DNA of 5,066 nucleotides from an uncultured Pelolinea sp. Lineage in GTDB: Bacteria; Chloroflexota; Anaerolineae; Anaerolineales; Anaerolineaceae. Positions 1 through 5,066 of the stretch are shown here, piece by piece. The translations under genes were made by a program, and so were the position numbers. The stretch lies in contig CALGUJ010000364.1 in assembly GCA_937902055.1 (NCBI GenBank), positions 1-5,066 of the forward strand. Direction: 5' to 3'. The notes under the pieces were generated by a model. The model saw nothing but the letters and a program-made list of their open reading frames with translations. It was not told the origin of the DNA and ran no database searches. Every line of letters begins with the position of its first letter. Within the stretch, counting starts at the first letter, position 1.

Positions 1-904
1 AGGTTGCGGACTGCTCGTCATACCCCAGCGCGTATTGCACAGTCGGGTCGCTCTGGAGCGACATGCCAGCTTTCAGGCGGTTGAGGAACACGCCCGCGAT
101 CAGCGGCCCTTCGTCCATAACGACCATTTCCTTCTGAACGATGGATGCCAGGATAATGCTCTCGTACAGGCTCAATCCTTTCCCTTCGACCAGGCCGGCA
201 TACTCCGCCGGAAGCTGGGCGGCGAACTGGCCGGTCAAAGCAGCCGCCAGGTCTTGCGCGCCGGCGCTGCGCATCATCTGGTATTCGCCCGGGAAAAGAA
301 GACCTTCCAGGCTGCCGGCGCCTGAACTTTCAGCTATTTCATAATTACTGGTAGGATTTTTTACTTCATCCAAGAAATCAGTTGCGTCGATTGTCAATCC
401 CGATTGCGGTAAAAGCGCGGCGATCTCCTCCGCGCGCCAACCCGGCAGAAAGCTGAAAGCCACATCCTGCGGATTGCTGTCCACGATATGATTGGCAATA
501 TCCAGCATGCTCATGGACGGACTCAAGGTATAAATTCCTGCCTGAATCTTCTTGTCGTTACCTGAGTAGATGAGCAGATCGATGAACGGGTTATATGAGC
601 GGATTAATCCCGTTTGATACAGGTCGTACGCAACCTGGCTGGCGCTTTCTCCATATTGGATGGTGAAGAGTCTATTCACGCCATTCCCATCCAGCGGCAT
701 GGTGAGTGTTTTCTTGTTGGTTTCCAGGTTGACGGCATACAGGATGCGACGTGAGAATTCCAATTGCGGATCAGGCTGTCCGAAATCCCTTGCCGCTTTT
801 TGGGGTATCAGCAGGCCGAATACGAAATAGACGGCATACAAAATTAGAAATACCAGCAAAATGAAAAAAAACAGCAGTAGATGATCTTTTTTCTCGCTCT
901 TCAT
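1..904 (-). CDS. mltG: Endolytic murein transglycosylase MltG (YceG-like), 3' end missing
   Basis: MltG is a membrane-anchored lytic transglycosylase that cuts nascent peptidoglycan strands on the outer face of the cytoplasmic membrane and so helps set glycan chain length. The start is the ATG at 904-902; 301 residues are readable without a stop before the window edge, so the C-terminus (typically some tens of residues more) is missing. Residues 1-8 are charged, and about 9-34 form one hydrophobic membrane anchor. Residues about 78-145 ([16 protein letters not shown] onward) look like the family's LysM-like region. The catalytic region holds [10 protein letters not shown] (199-208) and ASIVQKE (253-259), where E259 aligns with the catalytic Glu of the family. 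[20 protein letters not shown] (271-290) is the family signature. The ATG overlaps the ruvX stop by 4 nt and has only a weak GGAT upstream, so translational coupling is likely. Family assignment is by recalled motifs and is firm. Confidence 0.93.
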   Translation of the reverse strand, partial: MKSEKKDHLLLFFFILLVFLILYAVYFVFGLLIPQKAARDFGQPDPQLEFSRRILYAVNLETNKKTLTMPLDGNGVNRLFTIQYGESASQVAYDLYQTGLIRSYNPFIDLLIYSGNDKKIQAGIYTLSPSMSMLDIANHIVDSNPQDVAFSFLPGWRAEEIAALLPQSGLTIDATDFLDEVKNPTSNYEIAESSGAGSLEGLLFPGEYQMMRSAGAQDLAAALTGQFAAQLPAEYAGLVEGKGLSLYESIILASIVQKEMVVMDEGPLIAGVFLNRLKAGMSLQSDPTVQYALGYDEQSAT

Positions 905-1329
905 CGGTTATTATCCAAATACGCTTGCAGGAATATGACGGCCGCGATCGCGTCGAAATGGCCTTTGCGTTTGCTGCGCGGTATCCCCATATCCAGGCGT
1001 GACTGCCTGGCAGTGCGCGTGCTGTGTGCTTCATCAACCGCGCGCACCTCCGGGCCTCCCAGCGCATGAATGGCTTCCGCCAACCGCATGGCGCTCCTGC
1101 CGGAAGGCGTCAGTTCGTTTTGATCAGTGTAGGTTACACCCATCAGGATCAGGGAAACTCCATTTTCATCCGCGAGCTGGGCGATCGCGTCGGCATCCAG
1201 CGCGCGCGATTGGTGTTCAATGACTCTTAGCGGGTTGGCGATCGTGCGCGTCGGATCACTGAGCGCCAATCCGATATGCTTGGCGCCCCAATCCACAGCC
1301 ATTATTCTGGAAGAGGCGGTATCACTCAT
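901..1329 (-). CDS. ruvX: RuvX/YqgF family RNase H-fold protein (putative pre-16S rRNA nuclease / Holliday junction resolvase-like)
   Basis: This 142-residue protein has the normal length of the YqgF/RuvX family. The family is linked to 5' maturation of 16S rRNA and has also been described as a Holliday junction resolvase; sequence cannot separate these roles. Seen here: strand 1 motif [15 protein letters not shown] (11-25) with D13; the central [20 protein letters not shown] region (61-80), in place of the usual G-L-P loop; VDEAHST (98-104) with E100, corresponding to the usual DERLTT; and [17 protein letters not shown] (123-139) with D126. D13, E100 and D126 fit the acidic triad of the RNase H-like fold. 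The start at 1329 is preferred because the alternative Met10 would delete the first beta strand. No Shine-Dalgarno precedes it. It is upstream of mltG and overlaps it by 4 nt (ATGA); ruvX-mltG adjacency is common in bacteria. The DEAHST variant is mildly divergent. Confidence 0.93.
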   Translation of the reverse strand: MSDTASSRIMAVDWGAKHIGLALSDPTRTIANPLRVIEHQSRALDADAIAQLADENGVSLILMGVTYTDQNELTPSGRSAMRLAEAIHALGGPEVRAVDEAHSTRTARQSRLDMGIPRSKRKGHFDAIAAVIFLQAYLDNNR

Positions 1330-1366
1330 GCAATGAGAGGATTATACATGATTGCACAAAGGCAAT
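1330..1366. repeat. Three GCAAT/ATTGC pentamers, helically spaced; candidate operator
   Basis: GCAAT occurs at 1330-1334, ATTGC (its reverse complement) at 1351-1355, and GCAAT again at 1362-1366. Centre-to-centre distances are 21 and 11 nt, close to two turns and one turn of B-DNA. The last two form an inverted repeat with a 6-nt loop, lying between the -35 and -10 of the leftward promoter; the first covers its predicted start site. A regulator binding here could control ruvX-mltG. The pentamers are short and could be chance; no regulator gene is in the window. Confidence 0.25.
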
Positions 1367-1371
1367 TTCAA
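1341..1371 (-). promoter_or_regulatory. Predicted sigma70-type promoter for ruvX-mltG
   Basis: On the minus strand a perfect TATAAT lies at 1346-1341. A TTGAAA -35-like hexamer lies at 1371-1366, with a 19-nt spacer that is longer than the 17-nt optimum. The predicted transcription start is near 1334, only about 5 nt before the ruvX ATG at 1329, so the mRNA would be nearly leaderless. That agrees with the lack of a Shine-Dalgarno sequence there. The -10 is convincing; the -35 is only fair. Confidence 0.6.
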
Positions 1372-1380
1372 AAGTCTACT

Positions 1381-1404
1381 ATTTTTATCCGATATAATAA
1401 AAAT
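1381..1404. repeat. Perfect 8-bp AT-rich inverted repeat over the rightward -10 box
   Basis: ATTTTTAT at 1381-1388 is the exact reverse complement of ATAAAAAT at 1397-1404, with an 8-nt spacer (1389-1396). The right arm and spacer include the TATAAT at 1393-1398. The position would suit a repressor operator blocking the promoter of the lipoprotein-msrPQ operon, or a DNA-bending element. Both arms are all A/T, so chance occurrence is not negligible. It has no GC stem and is not a terminator. Confidence 0.35.
1393..1398 (+). promoter_or_regulatory. Predicted -10 box of the lipoprotein-msrPQ operon promoter
   Basis: A perfect TATAAT sits 27 nt upstream of the lipoprotein ATG, predicting a start near 1405 and a 5' leader of about 20 nt. 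No good -35 hexamer is found 16-18 nt upstream (the bases there read AAAAGT or neighbours), and no TGn extended -10 is present. The promoter may therefore be weak or depend on an activator. It is the only promoter candidate I see ahead of the four plus-strand genes. Confidence 0.55.
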
Positions 1405-1415
1405 GAGATTCGCTT

Positions 1416-1421
1416 GAGGTG
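1416..1421 (+). promoter_or_regulatory. Ribosome binding site that fixes the lipoprotein start
   Basis: GAGGTG at 1416-1421 lies 3 nt before the ATG at 1425 (5 nt counted from GAGG). An in-frame GTG at 1419, two codons upstream, lies inside this Shine-Dalgarno sequence. The ATG at 1425 is therefore the better start. Confidence 0.7.
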
Positions 1422-1424
1422 ACC

Positions 1425-2228
1425 ATGAAGAAAGTACTTCCTTTTGTAACAATTTTGTTGACGGTTATCGCCTGCACGATCAGCTTTCCCTCTTCTTCGT
1501 CCTATGACCGTGAAGTTGAAACCGGCGTGGCAGTGGCTTTCACGCAAACCGCGCTGGCTGCCGCGCAGCAAAGCCCGGCTGCCACGTTGACGCCCGAAAG
1601 CGCAGTCTCGCCCACGCCCACGCTCACCCAAACGCCCCCCGCCGACGATCCCAAAACCCAATTGGGCGATCCCGACTGGCAGGATGATATTTCATCTGAC
1701 AAAAACTGGAGCCTGGCTCAGGTGAACGAGGGAATTGGAGAGGACGTTTTTACCCATTCAAAGGGCGCCATCGCTGCGAGCAACAGCTACAACTTCAATT
1801 GGATTCTGACCTATTTCTCGTTCCGCGATGCGTACTTGGAAGCCAAATTTGAAGTCGATACCTGCAGCAAGAATGACCGCTATGGGTTGATAGCCCGCGC
1901 GAAAGATTACGCGGATGGCATCGCGTATTATTACACGGTGACCTGCGACGGTCATTACAACCTGCGGCGGGTAACCGCCGGCGGCACAACCGAGTTGCTG
2001 GACTCACCATCCAGCGAAGCGCTCAACGCAGGCTCTGACCAAAGCAATACTCTCGGAATGTGGCTCAAAGGCTCCACCATACGCCTGTACGCCAACAATC
2101 AATTTTTAACCGAGATCAGCGACAAGCAAATCGATGTGGATGGGCATTTCGGCTTTTTTGTCAATTCAGCCCAAACGCCCGGTTTTACCGTTCATCTGGA
2201 CGAGATCGCCTATTGGCTGCTTGACTAG
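1425..2228 (+). CDS. Secreted lipoprotein with Thr/Pro linker and beta-sandwich-like C-terminal domain, function unknown
   Basis: I do not recognise a named family for this 267-residue protein. Residues 1-17 are a lipoprotein signal peptide: MKK, then a hydrophobic core, then the lipobox VIAC with Cys17 as predicted acylation site. An Ala/Thr-rich stretch follows (35-50), then a Thr/Pro linker to about residue 76. The C-terminal domain, about 78-267, is rich in alternating hydrophobic/aromatic strands. It ends in a pattern (IRLYANNQFLTEISDK, GHFGFFVNS, then VHLDEIAYW) like concanavalin-A/laminin-G or DUF1080-type domains, suggesting a binding rather than a clear catalytic role. Cys147 and Cys174 could form a disulfide. 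It would sit on the outer face of the membrane, where MsrP also acts. It leads the operon, 24 nt before msrP. The mature part holds only one Met (residue 212), which argues against it being a Met-rich MsrP substrate. The lipoprotein call is firm; the fold is inferred. Confidence 0.85.
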   Translation: MKKVLPFVTILLTVIACTISFPSSSSYDREVETGVAVAFTQTALAAAQQSPAATLTPESAVSPTPTLTQTPPADDPKTQLGDPDWQDDISSDKNWSLAQVNEGIGEDVFTHSKGAIAASNSYNFNWILTYFSFRDAYLEAKFEVDTCSKNDRYGLIARAKDYADGIAYYYTVTCDGHYNLRRVTAGGTTELLDSPSSEALNAGSDQSNTLGMWLKGSTIRLYANNQFLTEISDKQIDVDGHFGFFVNSAQTPGFTVHLDEIAYWLLD

Positions 2229-2240
2229 TATTGACAAATA

Positions 2241-2248
2241 GAGGAGGT
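2241..2248 (+). promoter_or_regulatory. Strong Shine-Dalgarno of msrP
   Basis: GAGGAGGT ends 4 nt before the msrP ATG at 2253 and is near-perfect complementarity to the 16S rRNA 3' end. It is the strongest ribosome binding site in the window. It lies wholly in the 24-nt gap after the lipoprotein stop, so msrP can be initiated independently and strongly. Confidence 0.8.
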
Positions 2249-2252
2249 CAAA

Positions 2253-3209
2253 ATGGGTGTACCGATCAGCCCTTCGGAGATCACCCCTGAAGCTGTTTAC
2301 ATCTCCCGCCGCCGGTTTTTCCGGGATACAGCCCGCCTGGCCGCGGCCTCTCTGATCCTCAGCGCCTGCCGCCCTGAAAATTCATCCACGTTAGCAGCCG
2401 AACTCACCGGTAGTTACCCGCCCCCAGCGGCAACCGGCAGCGCCGACGATTTGGGTGATGCGCTGACCGCTTATCAGGATATCATCGACTACACGAATTA
2501 TTACGAATTTTCCACCGATAAAAGCGGCCCCACCCGCCTGGCCGGAAATTTGGTCACCAGTCCCTGGTCGGTAACAGTCGGAGGTCTAGTCAACCAGCCG
2601 CGCACTTTCGACCTTGCCGAGATCAAATCGCTCTTCGATCAGGAAGAGCGCATCTATCGCATGCGCTGCGTGGAAGCCTGGTCGATGGTGATCCCCTGGA
2701 TCGGCTTTCCATTAAATAAGCTGCTGGAACTGGTTGAACCCACCCCGGATGCCAAATTCGTGCGCTTTGAAACGCTCTATGACCCCGAACAAATGCCCGG
2801 ACAGAAGAATTCCTTCTTCCCGTTTCCCTACGTGGAAGGATTGCGGCTGGATGAGGCCATGCACGATTTAACCTTGCTGGCGACCGGTTTATACGGGCGC
2901 GACCTCAGCCCGCAGAACGGCGCGCCCATCCGCCTGGTGGTGCCCTGGAAATATGGGTTCAAATCCATCAAAAGCATCGTCAAGATCGACCTGGTGAGCG
3001 AAATGCCGGTTTCCTTGTGGATGGCTTCCGGGCCGAGTGAATATGGCTTTTACGCCAACGTGAATCCCAGCGTGCCCCACCCACGCTGGTCGCAGGCCAG
3101 CGAACGGCGCATCGGCGAATCCGGGCGGCGTGATACATTGATGTTCAACGGGTACGAGGATGAGGTCGCTTCACTGTACGCCGGAATGGACCTGGCGGTG
3201 AATTTCTAA
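2253..3209 (+). CDS. msrP: Protein-methionine-sulfoxide reductase catalytic subunit MsrP (YedY), molybdopterin-dependent
   Basis: MsrP reduces methionine sulfoxide in exported proteins using a molybdopterin cofactor and electrons from MsrQ. The protein has 318 residues, normal for the family. Residues 18-24 (SRRRFFR) form a twin-arginine motif, followed by a hydrophobic stretch to about 38, so it is exported folded by Tat. LSAC (36-39) also reads as a lipobox, so the enzyme may be lipid-anchored, unlike soluble E. coli MsrP. The sulfite-oxidase-like core matches recalled E. coli YedY nearly word for word: N82 in [18 protein letters not shown] (135-145) with molybdenum-ligating C139, E141 two residues on, MPGQK (191-195), [12 protein letters not shown] (193-204 region), [20 protein letters not shown] (221-240), [10 protein letters not shown] (263-272) and the ending [16 protein letters not shown]. 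All key residues appear intact. The stop overlaps the msrQ start by 1 nt. No two-component regulator is in view. Confidence 0.97.
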   Translation: MGVPISPSEITPEAVYISRRRFFRDTARLAAASLILSACRPENSSTLAAELTGSYPPPAATGSADDLGDALTAYQDIIDYTNYYEFSTDKSGPTRLAGNLVTSPWSVTVGGLVNQPRTFDLAEIKSLFDQEERIYRMRCVEAWSMVIPWIGFPLNKLLELVEPTPDAKFVRFETLYDPEQMPGQKNSFFPFPYVEGLRLDEAMHDLTLLATGLYGRDLSPQNGAPIRLVVPWKYGFKSIKSIVKIDLVSEMPVSLWMASGPSEYGFYANVNPSVPHPRWSQASERRIGESGRRDTLMFNGYEDEVASLYAGMDLAVNF

Positions 3210-3838
3210 TGAAGCTTACTCGCGGTCAGATCATCGCGATATTTTTCTGCCTCATACCCTTATTGGCAGCTTCATATTCCTGGATTTTCGGCAGGCTGAG
3301 CGCCAATCCCATCCAGGACCTTACCCTGCGCAGCGGTCAGGCGGCCATCCGCATTTTGCTCTTGTCCTTGGCCTGTACGCCAGTGAAGAACCTTCTTCGC
3401 CTGAATTTCCTGATGCCGGTGCGGAAAGTATTGGGGTTGGCTGCTTTCTTTTACGCTGCGTTTCATTTTTTGGTCTTCGCCGGCTGGGATTTTGAGTTCA
3501 ACCCGGTCTGGATCAGGGACGAGATCGCGCAGAAACCCTTCCTCCGCATCGGACTGATCTCCCTGCTGCTCATGCTGCCTTTGGCTGTCACCTCGTTGAG
3601 GAAACTGCAAGCCCGCCTGGGTTCCGGGTGGCGCCGGCTGCACCGCCTTGTTTATCCTCTGACCGCTCTGGCTCTCGGCCATTTTTATCTGGCAGCTAAA
3701 GGCGATGTGCTGCTCCCCCTGATATACGCATTCGTTTTTCTGGTTTTGATGCTGATGAGATTCCCGCCATTGAGTAAAATATCTATAAGCAGCGCTCCCG
3801 GTTGGCTGAGGGAAATCGACCGGTATCTGCTGCAATAG
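3209..3838 (+). CDS. msrQ: MsrQ (YedZ), haem-binding membrane subunit of the MsrPQ methionine sulfoxide reductase
   Basis: MsrQ is a b-type cytochrome of the ferric-reductase-like membrane family that hands electrons from the quinone pool (or a flavin reductase) to MsrP. The 209 residues contain about six hydrophobic segments: 8-27, 43-58, 72-91, 111-130, 146-162 and 166-184. The candidate haem-ligand histidines are present: H86 in AAFHFLVFAG, H145 in RRLHRLVYPL, and H158 in ALGHFYLAAK, matching the conserved His positions recalled from E. coli YedZ (LH, LHNFVY, IHY). The N-terminal pattern (ANPIQDLTLRSGQAAIRILL, 32-51) and VRKVLGLAAF (71-80) are also family-like. Residues 185-209 form a short polar cytoplasmic tail a little longer than in E. 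coli. The ATG shares its A with the msrP stop (TAATG), and no strong Shine-Dalgarno is seen, so translation is probably coupled. Confidence 0.95.
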   Translation: MKLTRGQIIAIFFCLIPLLAASYSWIFGRLSANPIQDLTLRSGQAAIRILLLSLACTPVKNLLRLNFLMPVRKVLGLAAFFYAAFHFLVFAGWDFEFNPVWIRDEIAQKPFLRIGLISLLLMLPLAVTSLRKLQARLGSGWRRLHRLVYPLTALALGHFYLAAKGDVLLPLIYAFVFLVLMLMRFPPLSKISISSAPGWLREIDRYLLQ

Positions 3839-3847
3839 ATAAACGTC

Positions 3848-5066
3848 ATGGCTTTAACCTACACCGAAACCCAAAAGAACGTCATTCAAATGCCGCTGGA
3901 ATCCCGCGTCTTTCTGGAAGGGCCGGCCGGTAGCGGCAAGACCAGCGCCGCGCTGGGCCGCCTGGAAAGGATGCTGCAGCACGTTCCCGGCCATGAATTC
4001 CTGATCCTGGTTCCCCAACGCAGCCTGGGGAAACCCTATTACGATTATGTGAAAGAAAGCCCGGATTTTCGCGGCAGTCTGCCGTCCATCCTGACGTTGG
4101 GCGGTCTTGCGCAGCGTATGACCCATCTGTTTTGGCCGTTGGTGGCTGCGCAAGCCGGGTTCCGCGATCCGCAGCGGCCACCTTACTTTCTCTCTTTGGA
4201 GACAGCGCAATATTGCATGTCGCGCATCGTAGACCCGAAACGCGAACAAGGTTTTTTTAATTCGGTAACAATTGAAAAAAACCGCATCTACAGCCAGATC
4301 ATCGACAACCTGAATAAAGCCGCGGTGGTTGGTTTTGCCATCGACGAGATCGGCGCGAGGTTGAAATCGGATCTCAACCTTGAACCAGCCCTGGCACCCG
4401 CCCTCGATCAGGCGCAAGCCTGCGCGTTGGAATTCCGCCGGTACTGTCTCGATAATAATCTGCTGGATTATTCGCTGCAGATCGAAATCTTTCTCAAACA
4501 CATTTTTCCGCTGCCGCACTGCCGCAAATACTTTGAAACCTTTTACCCGCACGTTATTTTCGATAACATCGAGGAGGATGTGCCGGCTGCCCACGATCTG
4601 ATGCAAGCCTGGTTGCCGGAAACGAAATCCGCGCTGCTCATCATGGATCAGCAAGCAGGCTACCGCACCTTTTTGGGCGCCGACCCTTCCAGCGCGGAAG
4701 CATTGAAATCAGTTTGCGACCGGCATATTATCTCTCAGGATACATTCAAATCCTCAAAGGGCATGGTGGATTTCCAGCTCGCCTTGACAGGCTGCATCCG
4801 CCATGAACCGCCCGCCGCATTGCCAATGGACCTCGACCCAGTCCTGACTTTAAAAGATTTCCGTTTTTATCCCGAAATGCTGGCCGGCGTTGCCGACGAA
4901 ATTGCCGGCCTGATCAGGAACGCTTCGATTCAAGCCGGCGAAGTTGTCATCCTGGCGCCCTACCTCTCGGATGCCCTGAAATTCTCGCTGGAGCAATTGC
5001 TTCAAAGCAGGAACATCCATTCATATTCCTCGCGCCCTTCGCGCATGTACCTGGATGAACCTGCGG
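3848..5066 (+). CDS. Divergent UvrD/AddB-like superfamily 1 helicase-type protein, 5' part (3' end missing)
   Basis: 406 residues are open to the window edge. The N-terminus has a Q-motif-like LTYTETQKNVIQ (3-14) and a clear Walker A, GPAGSGKT (25-32). LILVPQRSL (52-60) resembles SF1 motif Ia. VIFDNIEED (236-244) sits where UvrD-type DExQD motif II is expected, but Glu is replaced by Asn. DQQAGYRTFLGAD (267-279) resembles motif III (GDxxQSIYxFRGA), with the Gln and Arg positions altered. Residues about 335-406 look like the start of the second RecA-like lobe (GEVVILAP, then EQLLQSRNIHSYSS). It could be an AddB/RecB-type or UvrD-like repair protein; ATP binding looks intact while helicase activity is uncertain. 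It begins 9 nt after the msrQ stop with no Shine-Dalgarno. It is in the same frame as msrQ (stop, three codons, ATG), so an upstream start within the gap is impossible except rare ATA. Functional linkage to MsrPQ is doubtful. Confidence 0.75.
   Translation, partial: MALTYTETQKNVIQMPLESRVFLEGPAGSGKTSAALGRLERMLQHVPGHEFLILVPQRSLGKPYYDYVKESPDFRGSLPSILTLGGLAQRMTHLFWPLVAAQAGFRDPQRPPYFLSLETAQYCMSRIVDPKREQGFFNSVTIEKNRIYSQIIDNLNKAAVVGFAIDEIGARLKSDLNLEPALAPALDQAQACALEFRRYCLDNNLLDYSLQIEIFLKHIFPLPHCRKYFETFYPHVIFDNIEEDVPAAHDLMQAWLPETKSALLIMDQQAGYRTFLGADPSSAEALKSVCDRHIISQDTFKSSKGMVDFQLALTGCIRHEPPAALPMDLDPVLTLKDFRFYPEMLAGVADEIAGLIRNASIQAGEVVILAPYLSDALKFSLEQLLQSRNIHSYSSRPSRMYLDEPA

Noticed and set aside
35..344. 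Two plus-strand open frames of 96 and 67 residues
   Set aside because: Both are antisense to the mltG catalytic region, which has clear family motifs on the minus strand.
1351..1366. ATTGC/GCAAT inverted repeat as a transcription terminator
   Set aside because: The stem is only 5 bp with two G-C pairs and no T-tract follows on either strand; it also lies between divergent genes, where no terminator is needed.
1419..1421. GTG as start of the lipoprotein
   Set aside because: It lies within the Shine-Dalgarno GAGGTG that serves the ATG at 1425; the ATG also gives a standard MKK lipoprotein signal.
2231..2236. Perfect TTGACA hexamer just upstream of msrP
   Set aside because: At 17 nt downstream (2254-2259) there is TGGGTG, not a -10 box, and that is already inside msrP; no promoter can be built from it.
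3272..3835. A 187-residue open frame on the minus strand
   Set aside because: Antisense to msrQ, with a low-complexity Gln-rich translation explained by the Leu-rich membrane helices read backwards.
4252..4258. Run of seven T (and a run of eight A at 864-871) as possible frameshift sites
   Set aside because: The reading frames of the helicase-like gene and of mltG continue intact through both runs with no alternative frame that makes sense, so neither a pseudogene nor programmed slippage is indicated.
3854..4654. A 266-residue open frame on the minus strand
   Set aside because: It lies fully antisense to the helicase-like gene, whose frame has Walker A and other SF1 motifs; its own translation is rich in Gln/Arg/His with no recognisable motif, typical of an antisense shadow.

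Overview
The window looks like a piece of a bacterial chromosome, most plausibly from Chloroflexota (Anaerolineae-like). That guess rests on three things: moderate GC with Gly/Ala/Pro-rich proteins; a lipoprotein whose acylated Cys is followed by an Ala/Thr stretch and a Thr/Pro linker before a beta-rich domain; and a lipobox-like Cys on the Tat signal of MsrP. No rRNA or marker protein settles it, so the taxon is a guess. No tRNA, rRNA, CRISPR array, insertion sequence or phage gene is visible, and coding density is very high.

Left arm, minus strand (1-1329): a two-gene unit, ruvX (YqgF-family RNase H-fold protein) followed by mltG (endolytic murein transglycosylase). The two overlap by 4 nt in an ATGA junction, and mltG runs off the left edge with about 301 residues present.

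Divergent control region (1330-1424): about 95 AT-rich bases separate the two arms. There is one perfect TATAAT -10 box facing each way. A perfect 8-bp AT-rich inverted repeat spans the rightward -10, and three copies of the pentamer GCAAT/ATTGC are spaced at about helical-turn intervals across the leftward promoter.

Right arm, plus strand (1425-5066): four co-directional genes in a probable operon. They are a lipoprotein with a predicted beta-sandwich domain, msrP (molybdopterin methionine-sulfoxide reductase, Tat-exported), msrQ (its haem-binding membrane partner, 1-nt overlap TAATG), and after only 9 nt the 5' part of a divergent UvrD/AddB-like superfamily 1 helicase-type protein that runs off the right edge. 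MsrQ should pass quinone-pool electrons to MsrP at the outer face of the membrane, where MsrP repairs oxidised methionines. The lipoprotein may be a partner or simply a passenger. The helicase-like protein probably belongs to a DNA-repair unit continuing to the right.

The most noteworthy observations are the double Tat/lipobox signal on MsrP, the unknown lipoprotein leading the msrPQ operon, the degenerate motif II/III of the helicase-like protein, and the compact divergent promoter with possible operators and a nearly leaderless ruvX transcript. No clearly new multi-gene system is evident.
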